A stretch of DNA of 64,000 nt from an uncultured Synechococcus sp. (GCA_937911865.1 CALDSK010000051.1:1-64000), one strand, 5' to 3'; positions 25,766-35,429 are shown, counted from the stretch's first letter. Numbers and translations: made by a program. The notes: generated by a model from the letters alone, not told the origin.

Positions 25766-26431
25766 TTATACTTCAGCCAGTGCTTCTTTCAGCGCTGGAT
25801 TTTCAATAACGCGGTCAATCAGACCGTAGTCCTTGGCTTCTGTCGGTGACAAATAGAACATTCGCTCCATGTCTTTAGAGATATCTTCAACCGGGTGATT
25901 GGTATTGTCTGCCAAAATGCGCTGAATGAGCTTTCTTTTAGCGAGGACCTCTTCCGCTTCAATTTCAATGTCCGTCGCCTGTCCTGTGGTGTAGGTCGGT
26001 GGATGGGTCAGGGCAATGCTGGTGTGGGGAAGGGCAGCTCGCTTTCCTTTTGCTCCCGAAGAGAGCAGTAGCGCCGCCATTCCGTAGGCAGTGCCCATAC
26101 AGACAGTAATCACCTCTGATTTGATATGGGCGATAGTGTCATAGACAGCCAAGCCCGCGCGAATAGACATCATGCCAATAGACGCGTTCGCCATACCTGC
26201 CATCACAGGATCCCCCACCGAGTTGATGTAGAGGTAAATAGGTTTGTTTTGCTCTTCCGAGTCTAAGTAGAGCAGGGTAGCGACAATCGCGTTAGCAACA
26301 TCGTAGGTTAGGGGCTGATTGAGAAAAAGAATCCGCTCTTGGCTCATTCTTTGACCTAGGCTCACCCATGCCACGCCACCACCGACGGGTACGCGGTAAG
26401 GCACAAACATTCTTCCTTCAGACATAGGCAC
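25766..26431 (-). CDS. Catalytically inactive ClpP paralogue (ClpR-like)
   Basis: A Clp protease core subunit that keeps the fold ([63 protein letters not shown]) but has lost the triad. The Ser position is Gly (GTAYGMAAL), the His position is Thr with a His one place later (IALTHPP), and the Asp position is Met (MERMFYLS). A 10-residue insertion (NASIGMMSIR) follows the oxyanion strand. It lies 64 bp upstream of the active clpP and probably forms mixed rings with it. Confidence 0.88.
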   Translation of the reverse strand: MPMSEGRMFVPYRVPVGGGVAWVSLGQRMSQERILFLNQPLTYDVANAIVATLLYLDSEEQNKPIYLYINSVGDPVMAGMANASIGMMSIRAGLAVYDTIAHIKSEVITVCMGTAYGMAALLLSSGAKGKRAALPHTSIALTHPPTYTTGQATDIEIEAEEVLAKRKLIQRILADNTNHPVEDISKDMERMFYLSPTEAKDYGLIDRVIENPALKEALAEV

Positions 26432-26569
26432 TCACGCTCAACTTCACACTCAATTCGGCAAAAATCACTCTGCCTAAACAATAGTTCTTGCTCGAAAACG
26501 CCAAACTCCACAATGCCAGAGAAAAGTTGAGCCTAAATCGTCAAGCGCTTAGCCTCAACTTTCGGCTGT

Positions 26570-27259
26570 TTAAGCGGCGCCGACTGGCACGGGTACAGGC
26601 AGCTCTTTGGTACTGCTCAAAATCCGATCGATCAGACCGTATTCCTTCGCTTCTTCTGGGTTTAGATAAAACATTCGATCGGTGTCTTTATCTAGCTTTT
26701 CGATGGACTGCCCAGTATTGCTCGACAAAATGTCTAAGATGGCTGCTTTGTTAGCCAGGACTTCTTCTGCTCTAATCTGGATGTCCGTAGCCTGACCTCT
26801 AGCGCCTGAGCGTGCCTGATTGAGCACGATAGTGGCATGAGGCAAACTCGCACGAGACCCTTTCGTTCCAGCCGATAAAATCATGGCCGCTGTGCCCATT
26901 GCCTGTCCCAGGCAGATGGTATGAACGGGCGGTTTGATGTACTTCAGCGTGTCGCAGATAGCGAAGGCTTCTGTTTCAAACCCTACAGATTCGCCGCCGT
27001 ACCAGGATGTACCCGTAGAGTTGATATAGAAGTAGATAGGTTTTTCAGGATCGTCAAACTCTAAGTAGAGCAGCTGCGCAATGATCAGCTTTGTGACATC
27101 CATGCCAATTTGCTTTTTAGCATCGCCAGAAACCAGCGGCCCACCCAAGTAGACAATGCGTTCTTTTAGCATGAGGGAGGGGAGATCCGGTGGGGGTTTC
27201 CGATAGGCCGCGCCGCCTCCAGAATACGGAGCTTGAACAGCCTTGATAGGAGAACTCAT
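26570..27259 (-). CDS. clpR: ClpR, inactive Clp protease core subunit
   Basis: First gene of the clp cluster. I chose the ATG at 27259 (MSSPIKAVQAPY) because ClpR proteins begin this way; the frame is open 44 codons further without homology. PPPDLPSLMLKERIVYLG, YFYINSTGTSWYGGESVG and KPPVHTICLGQAMGTAAMIL are typical of cyanobacterial ClpR. The Ser site is Gly, the His site is Asn (IVLNQAR), and the Asp site is Met (DRMFYLN), so it cannot cleave. In Synechococcus, ClpR forms the essential ClpP3/R core with ClpC. Confidence 0.9.
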   Translation of the reverse strand: MSSPIKAVQAPYSGGGAAYRKPPPDLPSLMLKERIVYLGGPLVSGDAKKQIGMDVTKLIIAQLLYLEFDDPEKPIYFYINSTGTSWYGGESVGFETEAFAICDTLKYIKPPVHTICLGQAMGTAAMILSAGTKGSRASLPHATIVLNQARSGARGQATDIQIRAEEVLANKAAILDILSSNTGQSIEKLDKDTDRMFYLNPEEAKEYGLIDRILSSTKELPVPVPVGAA

Positions 27260-27703
27260 AGGGACTTTTCTTGCGGTGACTTCAAGGGGCCCAGTGTTCA
27301 CTAGCACTGGGTTTATCTGCCTTCCATAGTAGCTCGCTGGCGAACGGCTTGCTGCCTCTACGAATCGGCGGTTTGTGGCGGATAACCTCACCTTTAGTGA
27401 TTTGTTGCGTAGCTCTAGCGCCGCTTTTTGAATACTTTTGAATACTATGGGATGCCGGTGGGATAGCTAGTATATAAGAAGATATTGATGCGACATATTT
27501 ACTCAAGGCTGTTTTCAAAGCTGTTTATGTGTCTCGCATGTTGTATTTCGGCTTAGACAAGTTCGGTTTAGACAAGTTCGGCTCAGACTTGCGTCAAAGT
27601 TGAGCGAGAGAAATCATCTGGAACAGGCCAGCAGGAGCGTGATGTCTTTTAGGCTGTTTGATAATTTATTTGATAATTCGTCCACAGGAAGTTAGGTCTC
27701 ACC
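27260..27703. other. Divergent spacer between clpR and the VWA gene
   Basis: A 444-bp region with the promoters of both transcripts. It contains three 15-bp tandem units at 27549-27593 (CGGCTTAGACAAGTT and variants). No gene was seen apart from the open but unconserved extension of clpR. Confidence 0.5.
27549..27593. repeat. 15-bp tandem repeat, three copies
   Basis: CGGCTTAGACAAGTT, CGGTTTAGACAAGTT and a diverged CGGCTCAGACTTGCG lie head to tail about 110 bp before the VWA gene. Confidence 0.7.
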
Positions 27704-28936
27704 ATGAAAGTTGGTTTGCAATGGGCGCTTAGTGACGCCCACCTCCCCACAAATCAGTCCAGTGCTCAGCGTCAGCTGTCGGTGTCGGTCTCAGCCAGCG
27801 GCCAGGGGGTGCAAGCGCCTTTGAACCTATGCTTCGTGTTGGATCGCAGCGGCTCGATGATGGGAATGCCGTTGCAAACGGTGAAGCAGGCGGCAAACCG
27901 GATTGTTGATCGACTGACTGAGCGCGATCGCATTTCAATTATTGCCTTCGATCACAAGGCTCAAGTGCTCGTTCCCAATCGGCTGGCCACAGATATTGAC
28001 AGCATTAAAAAGCAAATTGATAGCCTGAGCGCAGGCGGCGGCACCTCAATTGATGACGGCTTAAAAGCTGGTATTGAACAGCTGGCAGAAGGCAAAGAAG
28101 ATCACGTTTCTCAGCTGCTGCTGCTAACCGATGGCGAAAATGAACACGGCGATAACGCCCGTGCCTTAAAACTGGCTAATGTGGCTATCGGCTATAACCT
28201 AACGGTAAATACACTCGGCTTTGGCGATCACTGGAATCAAGATGTGCTGGAGCAGATCGCTGATGAAGGGGGGGGATCGCTGAGCTATATCGAACGTGCC
28301 GAAGAAGCGATTTCCATCTTTGGCCGTCTGTTCACGCGGATGCAGTCAGTGAATCTGACCAACGCTTACCTCAACGTAGAGCTGCTGGAAGGGACGCGCT
28401 TAGCAGACCTCAAGCCGGTTGCTCAGGTTTCTCCAGAGACCGTTGAGCTGACGGCTATGCAAGAGGGCAATCAGGCGATGATTCGTATCGGCGACCTGAT
28501 GACCGATCAAGCGCGAGTGGTCATGCTCAATCTGTATGTACCGCAGCTCGCAGAAGGCAAAACGTCTATTGCTCGGATCCAAGTTTCTTACGATGACCCG
28601 GCGCTCGGCCTAACTGGGCAAACGACAGAGACTTTGCCTGTGAATATTTTGGCCCAGGCCGCGTATGAGCCCGAAACGGACGCGGCGGTGCAGCAAAATA
28701 TTTTGGCACTGGCGAAGTACCGGCAGACTCAAATTGCTGAAGACAAGCTGAAGGCAGGCGATCGCAAAGGTGCCGTCACCATGCTGCAGTCGGCGGCCAA
28801 CACCGCCATTCAGATGGGCGATGAAAATGCGGCAACGGTGTTGCAGAAGAATGCCACTCAGCTACAGGCGGGTAAGGAGCTATCAGAGCGCGATCGCAAA
28901 AAGACCCGCATCGTTTCTAAAACGCAGCTGCAATGA
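27704..28936 (+). CDS. Von Willebrand factor type A domain protein
   Basis: A VWA domain fills residues ~40-220. The metal-ion-dependent adhesion site is intact: DRSGSM (DxSxS), a Thr in GGGTSIDDG, and the Asp in LLLTDGENEHG. The remainder is a beta-rich segment and a C-terminal helix-rich part (KYRQTQIAEDKLKAGDRKGAV). No signal peptide, so it is cytoplasmic. It overlaps the VOC gene by four bases (ATGA), so they are coupled. Confidence 0.88.
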   Translation: MKVGLQWALSDAHLPTNQSSAQRQLSVSVSASGQGVQAPLNLCFVLDRSGSMMGMPLQTVKQAANRIVDRLTERDRISIIAFDHKAQVLVPNRLATDIDSIKKQIDSLSAGGGTSIDDGLKAGIEQLAEGKEDHVSQLLLLTDGENEHGDNARALKLANVAIGYNLTVNTLGFGDHWNQDVLEQIADEGGGSLSYIERAEEAISIFGRLFTRMQSVNLTNAYLNVELLEGTRLADLKPVAQVSPETVELTAMQEGNQAMIRIGDLMTDQARVVMLNLYVPQLAEGKTSIARIQVSYDDPALGLTGQTTETLPVNILAQAAYEPETDAAVQQNILALAKYRQTQIAEDKLKAGDRKGAVTMLQSAANTAIQMGDENAATVLQKNATQLQAGKELSERDRKKTRIVSKTQLQ

Positions 28937-29328
28937 TTACGCTTCAGCAGCTAGATCATCTGGTCCTGACCGTTAGCGATATAGAAGCCACCTGTCAGTT
29001 TTATTCAGCTGCTTTGGGCTGTGAGGTTATTGGCTTTGGTCAGGGCAGACGCGCGCTGCGAATTAGCAACAGCGCTCAAAAGATTAATTTGCACCCGGCC
29101 GCCCGTCCGTTTCAGCCTGCGGCTCAAACGCCTCAACCGGGTTCGGCGGACCTTTGCTTTCTAACGCAGACGCCGCTATCTGATGCGATCGCCCACCTAA
29201 AAAGCTTAGATATTCCTATCCTGGAAGGCCCGGTACGGCGAACCGGAACGCTAGGCCCTATCCTATCTGTATACATTCGCGATCCAGATGGCAACCTGAT
29301 CGAAATCGCGAATAGCCTAGATCTGTGA
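28933..29328 (+). CDS. VOC-family (glyoxalase/dioxygenase-like) protein
   Basis: A 131-residue single-module pair of beta-alpha-beta-beta-beta units. LDHLVLTVSDIEATCQFYSAALG opens it and IYIRDPDGNLIEIAN-type text (VYIRDPDGNLIEIAN) closes it. Metal ligands consistent with VOC are His in LDHLV, His in INLHPAA and Glu in NLIEI. The substrate is unknown; similar proteins include virulence protein STM3117-like lyases. Translationally coupled to the VWA gene. Confidence 0.88.
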   Translation: MITLQQLDHLVLTVSDIEATCQFYSAALGCEVIGFGQGRRALRISNSAQKINLHPAARPFQPAAQTPQPGSADLCFLTQTPLSDAIAHLKSLDIPILEGPVRRTGTLGPILSVYIRDPDGNLIEIANSLDL

Positions 29329-29369
29329 TTCAGCGGCCTGTGATTCAGTGCCCCATGATTCAGTGGTCG
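29324..29369. repeat. 15-16-bp tandem repeat across the VOC stop codon
   Basis: TGTGATTCAGCGGCC, TGTGATTCAGTGCCCC and ATGATTCAGTGGTCG. The first unit contains the VOC stop codon, so the gene end itself was amplified. Confidence 0.75.
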
Positions 29370-29391
29370 TAACGGTGCATTGCTTCATGCC

Positions 29392-30465
29392 ATGAAAATA
29401 ACCTTTCAAACGTTTACCGTACACAAGCGTGTCCCGCTAACCATTAGCCGAGGCACCCGCTCAGGGTCGACAAATCTGTGGGTTCGCATCCAAGCAGATG
29501 GGAGCGGCAGTGGTGACAGTGGTATTGAAGGCTGGGGTGAAGCTTCGCCTTTTTCTACGGGTGAGCAAACTCAAACGACTGAAAGCATTGCTCAAGATCT
29601 CCAGAAGCTGGTGAATGTGCTGTCACCACTGCACCCACTTCAGCATCAGGTCATTGAGCAAGCGTTAGCCGAGCTATCTATTTGTTCAGCAGCGTGTGCG
29701 GACATTGATGTCGCGCTGTATGACTGGTTAGGAAAGTACACTCGACTGCCGCTATGGCAGCTGTGGGGGCTAGATGCTGCCAAAATTGGTCCGACGGCGG
29801 TGACAGTAGGCATCAGTTCGCCAAAACAGGCCGCTACTCGTCTCCAGCAGTGGTGTCACCAGCAGGGTGTGGCTGCTGTCAAAGTTAAGCTGGGCAGCCC
29901 CGAAGGGATTATGGCTGATCGGGCGATGTTTGATGCCTTACTGCCCTATGTCCCAGAGGGTGCAAAAGTCAGTATTGATGCCAACGGTGGCTGGGGCCTA
30001 GAGGATGCCGTCACTATGGCGAAATGGCTAGCAGATCGTGGGGTAACCTACCTAGAACAACCGCTATCAGTGGATAATGACACTCAGCTGCCGCAGCTCT
30101 TCGCGCGATCGCCGCTGCCGATTTTTATTGATGAAAGCTGCTTTACCAGCGCCGACATTCACCGCCTAGCCCACTGTGTGCATGGTATTAACATAAAACT
30201 AATGAAAGCAGGCGGCTTAACAGAGGCAAGGCGAATGATTCATACGGCAGGTGCCTGTGGTTTACAGGTGATGTTCGGCTGCTATTCCGACAGTGCGATC
30301 GCCAATACCGCCCTGGCTCACTTTTCGCCTCTGGCCGACCACCTGGATCTCGATAGCCACTTCAACTTAAAAGACGATCCGTTTCTGGGTGCACAGCTGA
30401 TAGACGGTGCCTTAGTTCCCAACAATCTCCCTGGTTTAGGACTGACTCGCCATGCTAAAACCTGA
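29392..30465 (+). CDS. dgcA: Enolase-superfamily racemase/epimerase, DgcA or dipeptide-epimerase type
   Basis: A muconate-lactonizing subgroup enzyme that abstracts an alpha proton. The acid/base lysines are in AAVKVKLG (KxK) and INIKLMKAGG; metal ligands follow as Asp in SIDANGGW, Glu in YLEQPL and Asp in FIDESCF. This is the layout of L-Ala-D/L-Glu epimerases and of DgcA, the N-acetyl-D-Glu racemase. The downstream overlapping gene is DUF1611, the DgcN partner, which favours DgcA. I chose the ATG at 29392 over a TTG four codons upstream. Confidence 0.82.
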   Translation: MKITFQTFTVHKRVPLTISRGTRSGSTNLWVRIQADGSGSGDSGIEGWGEASPFSTGEQTQTTESIAQDLQKLVNVLSPLHPLQHQVIEQALAELSICSAACADIDVALYDWLGKYTRLPLWQLWGLDAAKIGPTAVTVGISSPKQAATRLQQWCHQQGVAAVKVKLGSPEGIMADRAMFDALLPYVPEGAKVSIDANGGWGLEDAVTMAKWLADRGVTYLEQPLSVDNDTQLPQLFARSPLPIFIDESCFTSADIHRLAHCVHGINIKLMKAGGLTEARRMIHTAGACGLQVMFGCYSDSAIANTALAHFSPLADHLDLDSHFNLKDDPFLGAQLIDGALVPNNLPGLGLTRHAKT

Positions 30466-31498
30466 CGACCGTATTGCGATATTTATGCACAACGGCCTGA
30501 AGGGCGGCAAAGGCAAAACAGGCATTTCTTTGTTGCGTTATAGCCGTAACGAAATTGTGGCCGTGATTGACGAAACCGCCGCCGGGGAATCGATTACGGC
30601 TTTGACAGGGCTCGATCGGGACGTGCCGATTGTCCGCTCGGTAGAAGCTGCGATCGCACTCAATCCGACTGTTTTAGCCATCGGGCTAGCGCCTTCTGGT
30701 GGCACGCTGCCTGAGCCCTGGTACCGAGAAGTAAAGCAGGCCGTGGGCGCAGGGCTATCGGTGATGAACGGTCTGCACACTCAGATGAATGAAGATGCGC
30801 AACTGCGATCGCTCATTCGTCCGGGATGCTGGGTTTGGGATATTCGTAAAGAGCCACAGGGACTGCGCGTTGGCGGGGGGAGGGCGCTGGCGCTACCGTG
30901 CGATCGCGTTTTAACCGTTGGTACAGATATGGCCGTTGGCAAAATGTCTACCAGCATCGAACTGACCAAAGCCAGCCAGTCTAAAGGGCGTAAATCAAAG
31001 CTGATAGCTACTGGGCAGACGGGGTTAATGCTGGGCGAAGATGGCGTGGCCCTAGATGCTGTCAGAGTAGATTATGCCGCTGGCGCAGTGGAACAATGCG
31101 TTGTTCGGCACGGAAATGACCACGATATCCTTTTTGTTGAGGGCCAAGGTTCCTTGCTCAATCCCGGGTCTACTGCAACGCTGCCCCTACTTAGAGGGAC
31201 TCAACCCACTCACTTGATACTGGTTCACAAAGCCGGGCTTACTCACATACAGCACTTTCCAGACTTTCGCATTCCACCGCTCTCCAAGGTCGTAGAGCTA
31301 TACGAATCTGCGGTACGGGCGGCCGGTACGTTTCCTGAAACGCGGGTTGCTGGTATTGCACTCAATACGTTCGGACTCAATGAAAAAGAGGCTCGCCTCG
31401 CCATCGCAGCCGCCTCTGAAGAAACGAACCTGCCTTGTACCGATGTAGTACGGTTTGGCGCTGAGCCCCTACTCGCCGCGATCTTTGGTGCATCCTAA
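30452..31498 (+). CDS. dgcN: DUF1611 protein, DgcN-like (D-glutamate N-acyltransferase family)
   Basis: A two-domain protein: an N-terminal Rossmann-like part (AIFMHNGLKGGKGKTGISLLRY) and a C-terminal P-loop-like domain (VGTDMAVGKMSTSIELTKAS, GQTGLMLGEDGVALDAVRVDY, FVEGQGSLLNPG). This is DUF1611, characterised in marine bacteria as DgcN, which works with DgcA to turn D-glutamate into L-glutamate through N-acetyl intermediates. It overlaps dgcA by 14 bp. Use in D-amino-acid or muropeptide recycling here is inferred. Confidence 0.8.
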   Translation: MLKPDDRIAIFMHNGLKGGKGKTGISLLRYSRNEIVAVIDETAAGESITALTGLDRDVPIVRSVEAAIALNPTVLAIGLAPSGGTLPEPWYREVKQAVGAGLSVMNGLHTQMNEDAQLRSLIRPGCWVWDIRKEPQGLRVGGGRALALPCDRVLTVGTDMAVGKMSTSIELTKASQSKGRKSKLIATGQTGLMLGEDGVALDAVRVDYAAGAVEQCVVRHGNDHDILFVEGQGSLLNPGSTATLPLLRGTQPTHLILVHKAGLTHIQHFPDFRIPPLSKVVELYESAVRAAGTFPETRVAGIALNTFGLNEKEARLAIAAASEETNLPCTDVVRFGAEPLLAAIFGAS

Positions 31499-31631
31499 AG
31501 CGAGTTCTGAAATATTGTTGTAAGCCAGTGCCGTAAATCAGACGACTACAGGCCAGTCTGCAAGTACTAGCTGCTCTTTTTCTCTGCCTCTTTTTCTCTG
31601 CAAGTTTCTATCTGGGTTTCTATCCGAACTT

Positions 31632-31859
31632 CTACCTGGGCTTCTTCAGTCGGTAGGTAATACGGCCTTTAGTCAGGTCATAAGGCGTCAGTTCCACTTT
31701 GACGCGATCACCCGGCAGAATCTTGATGTAGTTCCGGCGAATTTTCCCCGAAATGTGCGCTAGCACGTTAAAGCCATTGTCGAGGTCAACTCGAAACATG
31801 GCGTTGGGCAACGATTCTGTAATCGTTCCCTCCATTTCAATCAGATCTTGTTTAGACAA
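31632..31859 (-). CDS. infA: Translation initiation factor IF-1
   Basis: An OB-fold factor that blocks the A site during initiation. The protein is near-invariant: [57 protein letters not shown]. The start is a TTG at 31859 with GAAGAGGAA upstream; the frame is open 18 codons further without family resemblance. It is the last gene of the minus-strand ribosomal run; in other cyanobacteria rpmJ follows on the same strand, but here rpmJ lies at 49.1 kb in opposite orientation. Confidence 0.93.
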   Translation of the reverse strand: MSKQDLIEMEGTITESLPNAMFRVDLDNGFNVLAHISGKIRRNYIKILPGDRVKVELTPYDLTKGRITYRLKKPR

Positions 31860-32015
31860 ACTAACGGTTCCTCTTCGAATATGTAAATTTGCATGTGAAC
31901 ATATGCCTACCACAAGCCTAGCAAATCTCAGAATTACACTAAGTAACTCACGGTGAAATGAGCCTGGGGTATTTAGTCCTTTAAAGACTGTCTTCTCAGC
32001 TTTGGTTTCGAGCTA

Positions 32016-32099
32016 GGCTCTGGTCTGTTCTCTGGTCTGGGCTCTGGCCTAGGCTCCAGTCTGGGCTCCGGTCTGGGCTCCGGTCTGGGCTTCAGCTTT
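32016..32099. repeat. 12-bp minisatellite, seven units, over the adk stop codon
   Basis: Seven head-to-tail units of consensus GGCTCYGGTCTG (plus strand). On the minus strand three units encode QTGA at the adk C-terminus, the next begins with the adk stop TAG (a CAG changed to TAG), and two more follow in frame before a second TAG. Confidence 0.9.
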
Positions 32100-32654
32100 C
32101 GCACCCCGTACAATTTTTTTCAGCTCTGCGCTGACCGCAGCCATTTCCTGATTTCCATCTACTGAAACTAACTGCTTACGCCCGTTGTATAAATCAATCA
32201 ACGGTTCAGTTTGCTCCCGGTAAACTTCTAATCGGTTGCGAATCACGTCTTCTTGATCGTCCTTACGACCTCTTGCCAGCATTCTTGTGACTAGCTCATC
32301 GTCTGGAACTTCTAGATTGACGACCACCTCACAGGTCTGACCAATTTCTTCGAGCAGCTCGTTCAAAAAGTTAGCCTGCTCCACATTTCTGGGAAAGCCG
32401 TCTAGTAGCCAGCCGTTAGCCGCATCGGCTTCACTCAAGCGCTCGCGAATCAGACCTAAAATCAAATCGTCGGGTACCAGCTCTCCCGCACTCATGTAGC
32501 CTTCCGCTTTTTGCCCTAATTCGGTTTTTGCCTTAACGGCCGCTCGTAAGATATCACCGGTAGAGATGTGCGGTACTTCGGCGCTTGCGCACAAGATTTG
32601 TGCCTGGGTGCCTTTTCCTGCCCCCGGCGGTCCGAGAAAAATTACTCTAGTCAT
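32049..32654 (-). CDS. adk: Adenylate kinase
   Basis: Interconverts ATP + AMP and 2 ADP. P-loop [15 protein letters not shown]-binding TGDILRAAV and [12 protein letters not shown], and [27 protein letters not shown] (short LID, no zinc Cys) are all present. The C-terminus after RGAKAEA is a [12 protein letters not shown] tail made by a 12-bp repeat, absent from homologues. The start overlaps the secY stop by one base (TAATG), so translation is coupled. Confidence 0.96.
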   Translation of the reverse strand: MTRVIFLGPPGAGKGTQAQILCASAEVPHISTGDILRAAVKAKTELGQKAEGYMSAGELVPDDLILGLIRERLSEADAANGWLLDGFPRNVEQANFLNELLEEIGQTCEVVVNLEVPDDELVTRMLARGRKDDQEDVIRNRLEVYREQTEPLIDLYNGRKQLVSVDGNQEMAAVSAELKKIVRGAKAEAQTGAQTGAQTGA

Positions 32655-33967
32655 TACTGTTTCACCATTCCTTCGTATCGCTGAGAGATGACGTAGGTCT
32701 GAATTTGCTTTGCTGTATCAATTGCCACACCCACCAAGATCAGCAGTGAGGTTGCGCCAAATCCATTGAAGGTTTGCACCTCAGTTGCGCTTTCTACCAG
32801 ACTAGGGACAACCGCTACGAGTCCTAGGAAAATAGCCCCCAAGAACGTCAGGCGATTAAGTACCTTGCCAATGTAGTCCGTCGTTGCTCTGCCTGGGCGA
32901 ATGCCTGGAATGCTCGCGCCCATTTTCTTCAGGTTGCGAGACATATCTTCTGGATTCACAACCAGTGAGGCATAGAAGTAGCTAAAGAACACAATCATCA
33001 CTAAGTACACGAAGATGTATAGCGGTGATGTCGGGACAAAGTTAGTCAGCATAAACTGTCTAAAACCATCACTGGGTACATACTGAACCAGCGTGAGTGG
33101 AATAATCAGCATAGACGAGGCGAAAATAATCGGCATGACGCCGCCCTGGTTAAGTCTTAGCGGTAGGTAGTTGCTTTTTTCGAGATAGAGCTTGCGGCCA
33201 ACTTGGCGTCTGGCTGAGACGATGGGAATACGCCGAGTACCCTCTTGTACAAAGACGATACCGATAATGGTGGCGATGAACACCAAGAAGAGAATGACAA
33301 TGCCGCCGATTTTAGCGCGATCGCCCGACTGTGCTAGGTCAACCGTATCGCCCAAAATCTGAGGCAGCGAAGACACAATATTGAGAAAGATCAGCAGCGA
33401 GGCACCGTTACCAAGGCCTCTTTCGGTAATCAGCTCCCCCACCCACATCACAAACATTGAACCAGCCGTCAGGGCCATCACCGTTTCTACAACGAACGGT
33501 ACGCCAAAGTCGTAAGCATAGGGCCTTAGAATAAAGCACGATAGCATTGTGCTTTGCACAATCGTCCAGCCAAACGCGACATAGCGAGTGACCTGAGAAA
33601 TTTTTCGCCGTCCGGCTTCGCCCTCGTTCTTCTGTAAGTCTTCTAACGCCGGAATCGCCGCTGTCAGCAGCTGCATGATAATAGACGCGTTAATAAAGGG
33701 CAAAATACCCAACGCGAAAATACCCACTAGCGACAGGCCGCCGCCGCCAATGATGTCTAGAAATCCTAGAACGCCGCCTGCACTACCGCTCTGAACGAAT
33801 TCCGAAAACGCTACGCGGTCAATTCCAGGCACAGGAATATATATTCCCAGGCGGACTAAAACCAAGAGTCCAACCGTCACAAGCAAGCGGCTACGCAAGC
33901 CAGCTGCTTGGGCCATCTGTAAAAACGTCTCTTGGGCGCTGGGCGACCTACCTTGACTTACAACCAT
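32654..33967 (-). CDS. secY: Preprotein translocase subunit SecY
   Basis: Channel subunit of the Sec translocon in plasma and thylakoid membranes. About ten membrane helices; hallmarks [59 protein letters not shown] and [19 protein letters not shown]. Length 437 is normal. Encoded between rplO and adk; the 314-bp gap to rplO is larger than usual and holds a long inverted repeat. Confidence 0.97.
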   Translation of the reverse strand: MVVSQGRSPSAQETFLQMAQAAGLRSRLLVTVGLLVLVRLGIYIPVPGIDRVAFSEFVQSGSAGGVLGFLDIIGGGGLSLVGIFALGILPFINASIIMQLLTAAIPALEDLQKNEGEAGRRKISQVTRYVAFGWTIVQSTMLSCFILRPYAYDFGVPFVVETVMALTAGSMFVMWVGELITERGLGNGASLLIFLNIVSSLPQILGDTVDLAQSGDRAKIGGIVILFLVFIATIIGIVFVQEGTRRIPIVSARRQVGRKLYLEKSNYLPLRLNQGGVMPIIFASSMLIIPLTLVQYVPSDGFRQFMLTNFVPTSPLYIFVYLVMIVFFSYFYASLVVNPEDMSRNLKKMGASIPGIRPGRATTDYIGKVLNRLTFLGAIFLGLVAVVPSLVESATEVQTFNGFGATSLLILVGVAIDTAKQIQTYVISQRYEGMVKQ

Positions 33968-34062
33968 AGTTTTAAAGACTCAATGAACCAGAGGAACCTT
34001 GTTTTGCGCCAACGCTGGTGTAAAACGGTTGACGCTGCAAAAATACCTTTTCTTAATAATAA

Positions 34063-34194
34063 AGGGAGTAGGGAGTAACCAGAGGTAAATAGGCTGTCCC
34101 TCGCAATTTCTTTTTCTCAGTTCTAGAAACAGACTCGAGAACCCCAAAAGATAAAAGAGGATAGCTTATTTACTTTTCGTACTTCCTACTCCCT
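34063..34194. repeat. Long imperfect inverted repeat (MITE-like) between rplO and secY
   Basis: Arms of ~36 nt: 34063-34099 begins AGGGAGTAGGGAGTA, and the reverse complement of 34159-34194 begins AGGGAGTAGGAAGTA; both then read GTAAATARGCTRTCC. The ~59-nt centre is AT-rich. No clear target-site duplication. It resembles a small non-autonomous inverted-repeat element or a processing hairpin. The remainder of the 33968-34281 spacer shows nothing. Confidence 0.65.
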
Positions 34195-34281
34195 GGGCTT
34201 TGGACCCCATCCAAAGGGTCAGCTAATCGAGCCAGCTAGACATTGGCAGCTCTAAATACTGGCAGCCATCTTCGCTTGCGC

Positions 34282-34722
34282 CTAAACGATTTCACAGCTA
34301 CCGCCAGCTGCTTCAATCTTGGCTTTTGCTGATTTGGTAAAAGCCGCGGCCTTTACCGTAAGCGCTGTCGAAATGTCACCGTCTCCAAGTACCTTCAATG
34401 GACCGTCATTTGAAGTGATAATGCCAGCTTCCATCAAAGACTCCAGGCTAACTTCACCAGTCGGCAGGTCGGCCAGCTTACCAACGTTAATCACGGTGTA
34501 AACCTTCTGGTTCACAATGGTGAAATGCTTTAGCTTAGGAATTCGACGGTACAACGGTAGCTGGCCACCCTCAAATCCAGGGCGAGTACCACTACCAGAG
34601 CGAGACTTTTGACCACGCATTCCAAAGCCACAGCTTGCGCCTTGACCTGCGGCAATGCCTCTTCCCTTCCGGTTACGGCGCTTTTTAGAGCCCGCTTTGG
34701 GCTTCGCATCTTCTAGTCTCAT
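34282..34722 (-). CDS. rplO: 50S ribosomal protein L15
   Basis: 23S rRNA-binding large-subunit protein. The basic, Gly-rich start ([29 protein letters not shown]) and [19 protein letters not shown] are diagnostic; 146 residues is normal. It follows rpsE by 56 bp in the spc-type run; no rpmD (L30) lies between, as in other cyanobacteria. Confidence 0.97.
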   Translation of the reverse strand: MRLEDAKPKAGSKKRRNRKGRGIAAGQGASCGFGMRGQKSRSGSGTRPGFEGGQLPLYRRIPKLKHFTIVNQKVYTVINVGKLADLPTGEVSLESLMEAGIITSNDGPLKVLGDGDISTALTVKAAAFTKSAKAKIEAAGGSCEIV

Positions 34723-34778
34723 CTCGCAATAGTCTCCTTTTGTAATGCCGTCTTTGCCTGAGCCTTGAATCTATTGTG

Positions 34779-35303
34779 TTAGGCGTATAGCTTTTCAATC
34801 GGAATGCCCCGTTCCTCAGCCACACTGCCAAGTGTTCTTAACGAATCAATCGCTGCAGCTGCGGCGCGAGCATTGTTGAGCTGATTATCAGAGCCCAGCT
34901 GCTTCGCCAAGATATTGCGGATGCCTGCAAGTTCTAGAACGATACGAACTGCACCCCCCGCAATTACACCAGTACCAGGTGCGGCCGGACGCATAAACAC
35001 CCGAGCCCCACCAGCACGACCTGTAGTGGGGTGGGGGATAGAGTAGGCTTTGTTCAAAGGCACTTCTACCAGGTGCTTTTTGCCGTCGGCAACGCCCTTC
35101 TTTACTGCGCCAATGACGTCACTGGCTTTACCAACGCCAACGCCAACTTGACCTTTCTCGTTGCCCACCACGACAACGGCTCTAAAGCTTAGCTTTTTAC
35201 CACCTTTGACTACCTTAGTAACCCGTCGAATTTGAACGACGCGTTCTTTCCATTCGGAATCTTTTTCTCGATTTTTATTTTTCTTTCGTCGCTGCTCTGC
35301 CAT
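34779..35303 (-). CDS. rpsE: 30S ribosomal protein S5
   Basis: Small-subunit protein near the decoding and mRNA-entry regions. S5 double-stranded-RNA-binding domain: [42 protein letters not shown], then [29 protein letters not shown]. Length 174 with a Lys-rich N-terminus. It lies 126 bp downstream of rplR, a wide gap for this operon, without a hairpin. Confidence 0.97.
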   Translation of the reverse strand: MAEQRRKKNKNREKDSEWKERVVQIRRVTKVVKGGKKLSFRAVVVVGNEKGQVGVGVGKASDVIGAVKKGVADGKKHLVEVPLNKAYSIPHPTTGRAGGARVFMRPAAPGTGVIAGGAVRIVLELAGIRNILAKQLGSDNQLNNARAAAAAIDSLRTLGSVAEERGIPIEKLYA

Positions 35304-35429
35304 GTATTTAACCTGCGGTTGGATGGGGATAGTAAGAAGAGATGGGAGTAATCAGTAGAAGCGTTGTGGAAAACGCTTGGTTAGAAGCCCTAGCTAGAAA
35401 CTGTGGATGAGACGCTGTAGAAGCTACGT

